Assembly (NCBI RefSeq): GCF_009495355.1
Contig: NZ_VZAD01000034.1
Span: 48,028 to 112,027 of the forward strand
Length of the DNA stretch: 64,000 bases
Direction of reading: 5' to 3'
Source of the DNA: Segatella copri
GTDB lineage: Bacteria > Bacteroidota > Bacteroidia > Bacteroidales > Bacteroidaceae
Below are positions 52,153-60,907 of this stretch, piece by piece (the stretch's first letter is position 1; each line of letters opens with the position of its first letter). Made by a program: the position numbers and the translations under genes. Below the pieces are notes generated by a model. That model was not told where the DNA came from. It saw only the letters and a program-made list of their open reading frames with translations, and ran no database searches.

Positions 52153-53979
52153 TTAATATCCGTAGTTGTTGATCAATGCGTTGTTCGACGCGTTGATGTC
52201 TGAGTCGAATATAGGCCAGTACTGACGGGAGTCTGGATCGTTGGCAAAATAGTTGGCCAGCATGTTGTCCTTCACTGTGGCAGACACGAAGTCGTAGTCG
52301 AGTTGTGTCCAGCCTTCGCCAGCAGGAGCTGCTGTCTCACCCTTAGCCAAGCCATAGTACTCCAACTTGCCAGCAGCATTGGTGCGTGTGTAAACCACTG
52401 TAGGCACGTCAGCATACTTGCCTGTGCGGTCGCGCAGCGCTCTCATGTCGGTCACGGTCTGTCTTACGGCTGTTCCGAGCAAGTTCCAGCGAATGAGATC
52501 CTGCTTGCGCAGCATCTCGCCAGGGAATTCGAGAAGGCGCTCCTTCTGGATGGCCTTCAGCATGTCGGCCTTCGAGCTGATGGCGTTGACATAAGCCTCT
52601 ACGTTTGCAGGGCGGTCGGCTACGGCAAAGGCGCGGTTGCGAACCTCCTTGAGGTAAGGCTTGGCTGCATCAGGACCTTCCAACTCGTTGGCCAACTCAG
52701 CTGCCATCAACAGGATGTCGGCGTAGCGGAGCACGGGCAGGTTCACACCGTCGTCGTTGGAAGACACCGTACGGGTCATACGTTCATAGTCGTACTTGCC
52801 GAAGTTGAAGCTTGGAGCAGAGGCATCGTTGTCACCCAACTTGGCCATTGTGTAGCCGTTGTCGTACTTGTAAGGCACGCAGTTCACGTCGCGGCGCTGG
52901 TCAGCATTGTCGTACTCATAGTAGAGTGTAGGAGCAGGAATGTTCTGTCCGCCATAGTTGGTCTTGGCCAAGTGTGGGCTCTTTGACTTGTGGTAAACAC
53001 CAAAGTGATAGAAGAATCTTCCACGTCCGTCGTTGAATGGAATCTCGAAGATAGACTCTTTGTGTGAGCCTTCGATGGTGATGACGTCAGTAGCGAGGTC
53101 GTTCCAGAACTGCTCGTAAGTGGCGTCGAGTGCGAGTCCACTCTCTCTGATGACGAGTTTCAGGTCGTCGTAAGCCTCCTGCAGCAGGGCTGTGCTGGTA
53201 AGCTCAGGATCGTTGCTGCGGCGCACCTCATAAGTAGTAGGATTGTCGAGCGATGTAGGACGCTGGCTGTAACCCTCGGCCATGAGGATGAGGCGTGCAC
53301 GCAGACCCAAGGCAAAAGCCTTGTTCACTCGCTCTGTCGTCTTGGTGCGCTCAGCCTTTCCTGGCCATGGCAGATAGCCTGCAGCCTCTTTCAGGTCAGC
53401 AATAATCTGCTTGTAGATGACGTCGCGGTCTGACTTGGGAAGGTAGATGGTACTCTGCTTCACCGATGTGAATCGGGCAGGCACGTCGCCCCAGGCACGA
53501 ATGAGGTCATAGTAGTACTGCGCACGCAGGGTGAGCGACTCGCCTAAAAGATAAGCCATGTCGGCATTGCTCTCAGGATTGCCATAGGCACGTATTCCCT
53601 CGATGCAGCAGTTGGCAGCCTCAATGCCGTTGAAGAAGCCTGTGAAGGCGTTAGGATCTTTTCCTGAAGCCATCCAGTTGTTGGCCGAGAAGGCGCTGTA
53701 AGTGCAGAGCGAGGTTTTGTTGTCCGACGAAGGCTGCGCCATGTCGTAGTAGCACTCGGCATCGGTATTCATACCATAGTAAGGCATGTAGCGCGCACGG
53801 TGAGAATTGGTGGCGGCAAACCAGCTGTAGATGCTGATGACCGTATTCTCGGCAAGCGGGGTGTTAGAGAACACCACCTTGTCATTGTATTGTGACTCGC
53901 TTTCTACGTCCAAATAGTCGTTGCACGACATGAGTGTAGCGCCAGCCAACAGGGCTGTAAATACATATTTTATTTTCAT
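52153..53979 (-). CDS. SusD/RagB-family glycan-binding lipoprotein
   Basis: A 608-residue surface lipoprotein (lipobox ATLMSCNDYLDVE). The N-terminal SusD-like part with TPR helices (AENTVISIYSWFAATNSHRARY; LLGESLTLRAQYYYDLIRAWGDVP) and the C-terminal SusD domain with LRYADILLMAAELANEL and EFPGEMLRKQDLIRWNLLG are typical. It caps the SusC channel and binds the glycan at the cell surface. It follows susC by 25 bp. The sequence does not reveal the glycan. Confidence 0.95.
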   Translation of the reverse strand: MKIKYVFTALLAGATLMSCNDYLDVESESQYNDKVVFSNTPLAENTVISIYSWFAATNSHRARYMPYYGMNTDAECYYDMAQPSSDNKTSLCTYSAFSANNWMASGKDPNAFTGFFNGIEAANCCIEGIRAYGNPESNADMAYLLGESLTLRAQYYYDLIRAWGDVPARFTSVKQSTIYLPKSDRDVIYKQIIADLKEAAGYLPWPGKAERTKTTERVNKAFALGLRARLILMAEGYSQRPTSLDNPTTYEVRRSNDPELTSTALLQEAYDDLKLVIRESGLALDATYEQFWNDLATDVITIEGSHKESIFEIPFNDGRGRFFYHFGVYHKSKSPHLAKTNYGGQNIPAPTLYYEYDNADQRRDVNCVPYKYDNGYTMAKLGDNDASAPSFNFGKYDYERMTRTVSSNDDGVNLPVLRYADILLMAAELANELEGPDAAKPYLKEVRNRAFAVADRPANVEAYVNAISSKADMLKAIQKERLLEFPGEMLRKQDLIRWNLLGTAVRQTVTDMRALRDRTGKYADVPTVVYTRTNAAGKLEYYGLAKGETAAPAGEGWTQLDYDFVSATVKDNMLANYFANDPDSRQYWPIFDSDINASNNALINNYGY

Positions 53980-54004
53980 AACGATGTTTCCTTTAAGTGT
54001 TTTT

Positions 54005-57000
54005 TTAGAATGTAAGATTAAGACCGAAGATGAACTGGCGGCTTCTTGGATAAGCCGAGTAGTCTACGCCTGGACAAACCAGCACGTTGCGGCAGCAGTC
54101 CACCTCTGGATCCATACCACTGTAACCGGTGATACAGAAAAGATTTGAAGCGGTAAAGTACAGACGCAGGTTCTGAACATAGATTTTCTGCATCCATGTC
54201 TTAGGCAGTGTGTAGCCCAAGGTAAGTGTAGAGAGGCGGAGGAATGATCCGTCCTCGATAGCCCAGTCGGTGAGAACAGCCTTTGTTGTGTAAGGCGACC
54301 ACATCGTGGTGTTCTTGTTCATCTCGGCGAGCTTGGCTGCATCGTTGATGAAGTTGCCGTTCTCGTCTACGTTGGTCCAGCGCTTGCCGCTTGCCATCGT
54401 GGTGTTGAGGTTGCGCCAGATACCGCCACGTGTAGAGGTCTGGTCTATCTTGTCAGCGTTGTAAACATCGTTGCCGATGCTGTAAGAGAAGTCGGCGTTG
54501 AAGTCGAATCCGTAGGCACGTGCACCGATAGAGAATCCACCTACAGCCCATGCGTTGGCGTCACCGATTTCGAACTTGTCGTCATCGTTGATGGTTCCTG
54601 AACCGTTCTTGTCGAGGAGCTTCATGGTACCAGGACGTACTGTGCCCACAATACCGCTGGCATCAGCCACACCTTCCTTCAACTTCCACTGTCCTGCGGC
54701 AGCATCGTATCCCTCGAAGTCGTCCACCTCGTAGCGTCCTGTTCCTGCCAGTTTGTAGCCGACGATGGTTCCTACAGGCTTTCCTGGCTTCACTAAGTAG
54801 TCGGAGCCAATTTCTGTACTTGCCCAGTAAGAAGGCTTACTGTATGAGTCCATGCTTCCGAGGCTCACTACCTCATTGGTGTTATGACCGAGTGTGAACG
54901 AGAAGTTCAGACCGTAGTTCTTGGTGTTGATGGCATCGTAGTTCAATGTCAACTCGAAACCAGAGTTCTTGGTCTCGCCCACGTTCTGGTACTGTGTGTT
55001 GTAGCCGCTACCTGTGATCTGCATCTCCATGAGCAGGTCTTTCACGTTGTTCTTGTACACCTCGAACGAACCGTTGAGCTTGTTGTTGAAGAAACCGAAG
55101 TCAATACCCAGGTTGAGCGAATGTGTGGTTTCCCACTTCAGGTCGGGGTTGCTCATTGCGTTACCCGTGGTGAGCCATGAGTTCTGCAGGTGCAACCAAG
55201 AGCTCTCCTTGATAGAATAGGTACGGCTGGTCTGTCCTGAAGGAATGTTGTTGTTACCCGACACACCGTAGCTCAAGCGCAACTTCAGGTTGCTCAGCCA
55301 GTCTTGTGTTGACTTCATCCAAGGCTCCTCGATAATGCGCCATCCGGCTGCCACTGATGGGAAGTAGCCCCAGCGGTTGTCCTTAGAGAACTTGCTTGAA
55401 CCATCGGCACGCAGAGTGGCGGTAAGCAGATAGCGGTCCAAGAAACTGTAGTTGGCACGTCCGAAGAACGACACCATCTTGTCGTCAGGATAGTAGAACT
55501 CGTTGGCACGTGTAGGAGTGCCCTGTGCAGAGAGGTGGAAAGCCATGTCGGCATCGTAGAATGAAGGGAATCCCTCTATGCGTGTCGTTGCCAGTGTCTC
55601 GCGGCTTACGATACTCTCCTGTCCCACCATGAGGTTCAGGCTGTGAGCCTTGGGCAGAATCTTTGAGAAGTCGTACTGCAGAGTGTTGGAGTTGCGCACG
55701 GTGCGGCGGTTCACCTGGGTACGTGTAGTAAGCGGCATGTTCTTGTATTCTGCCAGGGTGTTGTTCTGCGACTCATAGGTAGTAGAGCCGGAGAAGTAAC
55801 GGAAGTCGTTGTTGTAAATGTCGAGACCTACGTCTGTGCGGAAAGTAAGCTCGGGCAATATCTTCCATGTGAAAGCTCCGTTCATGTTGAAGTTCTCACG
55901 AACACGTTTCTTGTAGTTGTCGTTGAGGGCTGTGATTGGGTCTTCCAGTCCGTCGTCGATGTTGCTCTCATCGAAGAGAAGGCTTCCTGAGCCTGTCAAA
56001 GGCGACTGTACCACAGCATGGCGGATACGGCCGAAAGAGCCTGAAGGCACAGAGTTCTGGTCGCCGGTAGCGTCGCTCTGTCCGTCGCCGTTCACCTTGG
56101 TGCGTGAGTAACGGGTAGAGAACTCGAGCTTGGTCTTCTTGTTGGGCTCATAGTTGAGTTTGAAGTTCAGGTTGCTGCGATAGAAGTCAGAGGTGAGCAG
56201 GATGGCTTTCTCTTTCATGTAGTTGTACCCTGCTGTGAAGCGCAACTTCTCTGAACCTCCCGAAATGTTGACATTATGGCTGAACACGTTGCCGGTGCGT
56301 CCGTACACCTCGTCCTGCCAGTCGGTAGTCTTCATCGAGTTCATAATGTTGGGTATGTTGTCCCATCCGCCGAGTACCTGCTGGTACTTACCGGCATTGG
56401 CACCAGTAGAGAGGCTTGACAATTCGTACTGCCACTTCAGATAGTCTTCCACTCCCAGCACGTCTACCTTGTCCTCTGCCTTCTTGAAGCCCACATAGGC
56501 ATTGTAGTTCACAGTCACCTTGCCAGCCTTACCACTCTTGGTGGTGACGAGCACGATACCGTTGGAACCACGGCTACCATAGATGGCGGTAGAGGAAGCG
56601 TCCTTCAGCACGTCGATGCTCTCGATGTCGCTGGTAGGAATGTCGGAAATGCTGCTGACGGGGAAACCGTCTACTATATAAAGAGGTGTGTTGTCGCGGG
56701 TGATAGAACCACCACCACGCACGCGGATGATGACCTCGGCATCGGGATTGCCCTCAGGCATGGTGACGCGCACACCTGCCAGCTTACCCTGCATGGCCTC
56801 AACAGGCGAAGCCACAGGCACCGACACGAGTTCTGTATTGCCTACCGAAGAAACCGAACCTGTCACGTCCTTGCGCTTTACGGTTCCGTATCCGATAGCC
56901 ACCACTTCGTTAAGCATGTTGGAATCTTCCTTCAACTGGACAGTCATCTTGCCTTCCTTGGCAATGATCACTTCCTTCTTATAACCCACATAAGTGATTT

Positions 57001-57229
57001 CGAGTTGTTTTCCTTTCGGAACAGAGATAGAGTAATTGCCGTCCATATCGGTCACCACTCCCACCGATGTGCCAGGAATCCTCACGCTTGCGCCAATAAT
57101 TGGTTCACCAGCCTCGTCAGTTACTTGTCCGCTAACGGTGACGCTTTGCGCCAACACTCCTAACGGGAAAAGAAGCATCAGCAATAGTACTGAACACTTC
57201 TTCATAAAAATAATCGCTACTTTTCTCAT
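54005..57229 (-). CDS. SusC/RagA-family TonB-dependent transporter
   Basis: A 1074-residue outer-membrane transporter. A signal peptide (ends FPLGVLAQ) leads into a carboxypeptidase-like Ig domain (VTVSGQVTDEAGEPIIGASV), the signature VVAIGYGTVKRKDVTGSVSSV at the start of the plug, a plug with VDGFPVSSISDIPTSDIESIDVLKDASSTAIYGSRG, and a 22-strand barrel ending RQFIFGLNLTF. It imports oligosaccharides with SusD. ATG 57229 and ATG 57205 are both possible starts; the second gives a more standard signal peptide. Confidence 0.96.
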   Translation of the reverse strand: MRKVAIIFMKKCSVLLLMLLFPLGVLAQSVTVSGQVTDEAGEPIIGASVRIPGTSVGVVTDMDGNYSISVPKGKQLEITYVGYKKEVIIAKEGKMTVQLKEDSNMLNEVVAIGYGTVKRKDVTGSVSSVGNTELVSVPVASPVEAMQGKLAGVRVTMPEGNPDAEVIIRVRGGGSITRDNTPLYIVDGFPVSSISDIPTSDIESIDVLKDASSTAIYGSRGSNGIVLVTTKSGKAGKVTVNYNAYVGFKKAEDKVDVLGVEDYLKWQYELSSLSTGANAGKYQQVLGGWDNIPNIMNSMKTTDWQDEVYGRTGNVFSHNVNISGGSEKLRFTAGYNYMKEKAILLTSDFYRSNLNFKLNYEPNKKTKLEFSTRYSRTKVNGDGQSDATGDQNSVPSGSFGRIRHAVVQSPLTGSGSLLFDESNIDDGLEDPITALNDNYKKRVRENFNMNGAFTWKILPELTFRTDVGLDIYNNDFRYFSGSTTYESQNNTLAEYKNMPLTTRTQVNRRTVRNSNTLQYDFSKILPKAHSLNLMVGQESIVSRETLATTRIEGFPSFYDADMAFHLSAQGTPTRANEFYYPDDKMVSFFGRANYSFLDRYLLTATLRADGSSKFSKDNRWGYFPSVAAGWRIIEEPWMKSTQDWLSNLKLRLSYGVSGNNNIPSGQTSRTYSIKESSWLHLQNSWLTTGNAMSNPDLKWETTHSLNLGIDFGFFNNKLNGSFEVYKNNVKDLLMEMQITGSGYNTQYQNVGETKNSGFELTLNYDAINTKNYGLNFSFTLGHNTNEVVSLGSMDSYSKPSYWASTEIGSDYLVKPGKPVGTIVGYKLAGTGRYEVDDFEGYDAAAGQWKLKEGVADASGIVGTVRPGTMKLLDKNGSGTINDDDKFEIGDANAWAVGGFSIGARAYGFDFNADFSYSIGNDVYNADKIDQTSTRGGIWRNLNTTMASGKRWTNVDENGNFINDAAKLAEMNKNTTMWSPYTTKAVLTDWAIEDGSFLRLSTLTLGYTLPKTWMQKIYVQNLRLYFTASNLFCITGYSGMDPEVDCCRNVLVCPGVDYSAYPRSRQFIFGLNLTF

Positions 57230-57272
57230 AGTTTTTATTATTAGTTTTTAAAATGAAGTAGATTGTCGGGGG

Positions 57273-57280
57273 CAAAAGTA
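57273..57280 (-). promoter_or_regulatory. -7 box for susCD
   Basis: TACTTTTG on the minus strand, 43 bp before the first ATG. No TTTG lies at -33, as is common for activator-dependent PUL promoters. The regulator stop is 57 bp further upstream. Confidence 0.7.
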
Positions 57281-57336
57281 GCTAAAAACCCCTATCATGA
57301 ATGGTAAAAAACTCCCAAAAGTTCGGTAAAAACGTT

Positions 57337-59838
57337 TCAAAGCCCGTTTTTCTGCCTATATTCAGACGGACTGACGCCCATTGCCGCCCTGAAACACTTA
57401 CCGAAGTAGTTCTGATCGCAGAAACCGCAGCGATAGGCGATTTCCTTCACAGGAAGGTCGCTGTGAAGCAACAGCGCCACGGCACGGTTCATGCGTGCCT
57501 TGTTGATAAACTCCTTGGGCGCCACACCCAACAGGCTCTTCAGTTTGCGGTTCAGTCCCGACTTGCTGACGTTCAGCTTGGCTGCCAGCTCGGTCACACT
57601 GAGGTCGGAATTGTCGATGTGCTGTTCCACAAACTCCACCACGCATTGCATGAAGCGCTGGTCTTCCTCGTTCAGGCTCTCCTCGCCTACGCTGCGGCTG
57701 TCGGCTTGCAAGGGCTGTTGGCCGTCGGCAACAACCGTTTCCTCAGCAGCCTTTTCTGCCACCTCAACAGCAGTTTTGTCTGCCCCAGCATCCTTGACAG
57801 CCACGACGAGGTGTTTCTCCTTGTCGTATTTCTCCATCAGGTCGAGATACTGCCCCAAGAGTTCCCTCTGCTTGCGGTGGGAGGAGCGAATAGTCCTCGT
57901 CACGTACACCATAGTATAGATAAACAACAGCGCCAGCAGCACATACAGCACCTTGGCGGTAGTAGTCTGCCAGATGGTTGGTTTCACGAAGATTATCACC
58001 ACTTTCACGTTGCCCGCCCATTGTCCAGTGGGCAGTTTCGACTCCACCCGCAACGTGTGCGTACCGGGCGAAAGGTTGAGCAGCGTCACCGTGTGGCTGT
58101 TCTCTAACGTGTTCCATACACCGCCGTCCAACTGGAATCTATAGCTTATCGACTGGGTGTTGGCATAGTCGATGGCAGCAAACTCAATCTTCACATTGCG
58201 CACTGTCTCATCGAGGCAGATGGTGTCGAGGGCGCTCACCGCCTCCATCATCTCGCCTTCTTCCACCGACACCCTTGTCAGTACGATGCGCGGTGCCTTG
58301 GTGCGCTTCGTCAGCCGGTCCATATCCATCAGCACCAAACCGTCCATCAGACCCATGAGCCATTTGCCGCCTTTCCATCTCAGGGGCTGCGCATCCGAGA
58401 AAATCAGCTCATCGGTCCATGTGCGGTGGTTGAAATAGAGCGATAGTCCATGTTCCACGTCCACGCCCGTCAAATCGTTGGTGCCTACAAACCACATATA
58501 TTGTCCATACGCGAAAGCCGACAAGAGGAAGTCCTCCGGCAAATCGCGCCTGTCGAAGTGTCTGAAGTCCACATCTTTGCTGAGCAGCGAAATGCCGGGC
58601 TCCACCATGTTCAGTCCGCTGCCCTCGGTGCAGATATAGAGTCTGTTGGCCCTGTCCTCCGCCATAAACATGACGGCAGAGCAACTCAGGCTGCCGTCTC
58701 TTCCGCCCTCACGCTCATGCTGGATAAAGCGCAGCGAGGCTGGATTGGCGGCAGTAAGCTTCGTGGCGAAAAGTCCAAGCGTTGTGCCCGCCAGCAGCTC
58801 GTCACGATGGCTGATATATATCATTCGCACCCCCAAGTACTTGCCTGTCTTGTCGTCATGAGAGAGGACGATGGGCTGACACCTCCAACTCTTTCCCGTA
58901 CGGGTAAAACAGAACAGTCCATGGTTCAGCGTTGACACCCACAGTCTGCCCCATCGGTCTTTCTGCATTGAGTAAACATGATGTTCTTTCTCCCTACCAC
59001 GGATTACAAGCGCTATTCGGCTGATGTCGTAGCTGCCGTCGGCACGGGGCGACAGATGCAACAGTCCACCAGGTTTGCATCCCAACCATAGGCTGCCGTC
59101 CTCGTCTTGCAACATCGTGTACACAGCCGACCGGAAAGGAGTCTTTCCGCCATGCAGTCGGCCGTCGGCTCCAAGAAATCCCAAAAGATTCAGATTGGCG
59201 TCGTAGATTCTCACAGAGGCATCGTCGCGCGAGCACACCCATATCCGTCCCTCGCGGTCGCGGAAGAGTGCCCTCACCTGACATCCTGGTTGCCTCAACA
59301 GCCACGTAGCATAACACGGCTTGCGGTAGCTCATCCTCACGCCCAGAGAGTCCACTGCCCACTCCACTCCGTCGGCTGTCTTCAGCCGTTTCGTTCCCTG
59401 ACCGGAGAAGCCCCATTTGCGCAGCGCCTTGTTCCAGGAGAGATGGCTGTCATCAAACCGCCCCGTGCGAATATCGAAGACAAAGCAGTAGCCTTCCGCA
59501 TTACAATATATATAAGGATCACGAATACGAATATCCTTGATGCGGTTCACGCCCATCGAGCATCCATCGCCCGCCTTCGGCTTGAACGACACGAAGCGAT
59601 AGCCGTCGTATCGGCTCAGTCCGTTCCATGTTGCCACCCAGATCATTCCCTGTTTGTCCTGTACAAGACCCGTTGCGTGATGGTGCGCCAGTCCATCGAG
59701 CTCGTTGAGCCTTCTCTCTGTAACGCCCTGCTTCGCCCAAGCCCCTCCGTCCTGAAGGGTCGGCACAGCCTCAGCGACGTGGCTCAACAAACAGCAAATC
59801 CACATCAAAAAAAATCTTATTATTCTGTTTTTAGTCAT
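57337..59838 (-). CDS. Membrane-spanning AraC-family regulator with propeller sensor, no kinase
   Basis: An 833-residue regulator built like a hybrid two-component system (HTCS) without its kinase. A signal sequence (ending SHVAEA) precedes about 14 Reg_prop beta-propeller repeats (residues 40-500; e.g. LVQDKQGMIWVATWNGLSRYDG) and a Y_Y_Y domain (about 540-615). One membrane helix spans about 627-647. A charged linker then leads straight to an AraC HTH (725-833; LSVTELAAKLNVSKSGLNRKLKSL, then IAYRCGFCDQNYFGKCFR). There is no His box, ATPase or receiver. It lies just upstream of susC and is probably its activator. Confidence 0.9.
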   Translation of the reverse strand: MTKNRIIRFFLMWICCLLSHVAEAVPTLQDGGAWAKQGVTERRLNELDGLAHHHATGLVQDKQGMIWVATWNGLSRYDGYRFVSFKPKAGDGCSMGVNRIKDIRIRDPYIYCNAEGYCFVFDIRTGRFDDSHLSWNKALRKWGFSGQGTKRLKTADGVEWAVDSLGVRMSYRKPCYATWLLRQPGCQVRALFRDREGRIWVCSRDDASVRIYDANLNLLGFLGADGRLHGGKTPFRSAVYTMLQDEDGSLWLGCKPGGLLHLSPRADGSYDISRIALVIRGREKEHHVYSMQKDRWGRLWVSTLNHGLFCFTRTGKSWRCQPIVLSHDDKTGKYLGVRMIYISHRDELLAGTTLGLFATKLTAANPASLRFIQHEREGGRDGSLSCSAVMFMAEDRANRLYICTEGSGLNMVEPGISLLSKDVDFRHFDRRDLPEDFLLSAFAYGQYMWFVGTNDLTGVDVEHGLSLYFNHRTWTDELIFSDAQPLRWKGGKWLMGLMDGLVLMDMDRLTKRTKAPRIVLTRVSVEEGEMMEAVSALDTICLDETVRNVKIEFAAIDYANTQSISYRFQLDGGVWNTLENSHTVTLLNLSPGTHTLRVESKLPTGQWAGNVKVVIIFVKPTIWQTTTAKVLYVLLALLFIYTMVYVTRTIRSSHRKQRELLGQYLDLMEKYDKEKHLVVAVKDAGADKTAVEVAEKAAEETVVADGQQPLQADSRSVGEESLNEEDQRFMQCVVEFVEQHIDNSDLSVTELAAKLNVSKSGLNRKLKSLLGVAPKEFINKARMNRAVALLLHSDLPVKEIAYRCGFCDQNYFGKCFRAAMGVSPSEYRQKNGL

Positions 59839-59869
59839 CTGTGCAATGGTAGATTAGTTATATTGTTTG

Positions 59870-59877
59870 CAAAAGTA
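59870..59877 (-). promoter_or_regulatory. -7 box for the regulator gene
   Basis: TACTTTTG on the minus strand, 31 bp before the regulator ATG, divergent from the LOG-gene promoter region. Confidence 0.6.
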
Positions 59878-59924
59878 AGAAATAATAGTCAGAAAAAGAA
59901 ATCAAATCCAAAGTTTTTATTTAA

Positions 59925-60019
59925 CTTTGCATAAGATTAGCTGCACTCGGCAATCTGAAAGCAAGCTTTCATTGCGCTCGTTGGTGCAATCTTTGCAAAA
60001 GATATCCTGCACTCGGCAA
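59925..60019 (+). repeat. Duplicated 29-bp promoter-like units before the LOG gene
   Basis: The segments 59925-59953 and 59991-60019 match at 25 of 29 positions, starting CTTTGCA and ending CTGCACTCGGCAA, 66 bp apart. The first overlaps TAACTTTG (59922-59929), a consensus -7 box; the second has AATCTTTG. Between them GAAAGC-AA-GCTTTC forms a small inverted repeat. Confidence 0.8.
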
Positions 60020-60040
60020 AACATAAAAAACATAATAACA

Positions 60041-60574
60041 ATGAAAATAGCAGTATTCTGTTCAGCAAACGCCCATATTGACAGCGACTACTTCCGTCTC
60101 ACAGAGGAGATGGGCAAGTGGATGGCAGAGCAAGGGCACGATTTAGTTTTCGGCGGCTGCAACATCGGCCTGATGAACACCATCGGCAAGGCAGTCAAGG
60201 CGCATGGCGGCAGAGCCATAGGCGTAGTTCCCACCATTGTAGAGCGAGGCGGCAAAACTTTTCCCGACCTCGACGTAGAGATTCCTTGCGACAATCTCAG
60301 CGACCGCAAGGACTTGCTGCTCTCTCAGAGCGACATCATCGTGGCGCTCCCTGGCGGCATCGGCACCCTCGACGAGATATTCACCGTTGCAGCCTCCCAC
60401 ACCATCGGCTATCATAGCAAAAAGGTGATTCTCTACAACATGAAGGGCTTCTGGAACTCCACCATTGCCCTCCTCGACGACATGGCTTCGCAGGGCATGA
60501 TTCGTGGCAACTGGCACGACTACATCGAAGTGGCAACCTCCCTCAGTGAGTTGCAGCAGATGGTGGAGCGCTGA
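60041..60574 (+). CDS. LOG-family protein (phosphoribohydrolase-like)
   Basis: A 177-residue Rossmann-fold protein of the LOG (Lonely Guy) family. The signature PGGIGTLDEIF is complete, with the upstream GGCNIGLMNTIGKAV nucleotide loop and SDRKDLLLSQSD, where the Arg and Lys normally sit. LOG enzymes split nucleotide monophosphates into base and ribose 5-phosphate; older annotations call them lysine decarboxylases in error. I used ATG 60041 because the longer frame from 59927 would translate the promoter repeats. Confidence 0.9.
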   Translation: MKIAVFCSANAHIDSDYFRLTEEMGKWMAEQGHDLVFGGCNIGLMNTIGKAVKAHGGRAIGVVPTIVERGGKTFPDLDVEIPCDNLSDRKDLLLSQSDIIVALPGGIGTLDEIFTVAASHTIGYHSKKVILYNMKGFWNSTIALLDDMASQGMIRGNWHDYIEVATSLSELQQMVER

Positions 60575-60598
60575 CTAAAATCGTTAAACCACAAATGC

Positions 60599-60687
60599 AA
60601 TAGGCTTCAACTGCTTACGAAGCCGCTTTCATTGCTCTACGAAATAGGCTTCATTGACTATCGAAGCCGCTTTCATTTTTTCGAGGC
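60599..60687 (+). repeat. Tandem 44-bp repeat, two units
   Basis: Units begin at 60599 and 60643 with AATAGGCTTCA and share GAAGCCGCTTTCATT. Each can form a small hairpin from GGCTTC and GAAGCC. They lie 25 bp after the LOG gene in a 333-bp gap shared with a terminator and a half palindromic repeat. Confidence 0.75.
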
Positions 60688-60735
60688 TTTTCTATTCAGA
60701 GTAGTTAGCGATTTAAATTCAACAGCAAAAAAATA

Positions 60736-60772
60736 AAATGCGGGATTGAGCAATCAACTCAATCCCGCATTT
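60736..60772. terminator. Strong terminator hairpin after LOG gene
   Basis: AAATGCGGGATTGAG and CTCAATCCCGCATTT form a perfect 15-bp stem with a 7-base loop, with T-rich flanks on both strands, between converging genes. Confidence 0.85.
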
Positions 60773-60829
60773 CCTTTATAATAAGTAAGTCTTAATCCCA
60801 AGATGTCCAGGGGGTATAAGGCTTAGCAT

Positions 60830-60905
60830 CGCCCCACACGCCCTGGGCTAGGAGCTTTTGGGCCTTCAGCCCGTACTTGAACCACATGCGAAACTTCAGT
60901 CAGAT
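60830..60905. repeat. Half copy of the nested palindromic repeat
   Basis: GCCCTGGGCTAGGAGCTTTT, GGGCCTTCAGCCCGTACTTG and CCACATGCGAAACTTCAGTC match the right arm of the element at 44,330-44,570 with few differences. The end touches the GH30 stop codon. Confidence 0.8.
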
Positions 60906-60907
60906 AT

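Noticed and set aside
59927..60040. N-terminal extension of the LOG protein
   Set aside because: It would translate the duplicated promoter units and adds Ser/Gln-rich sequence not found in the family.
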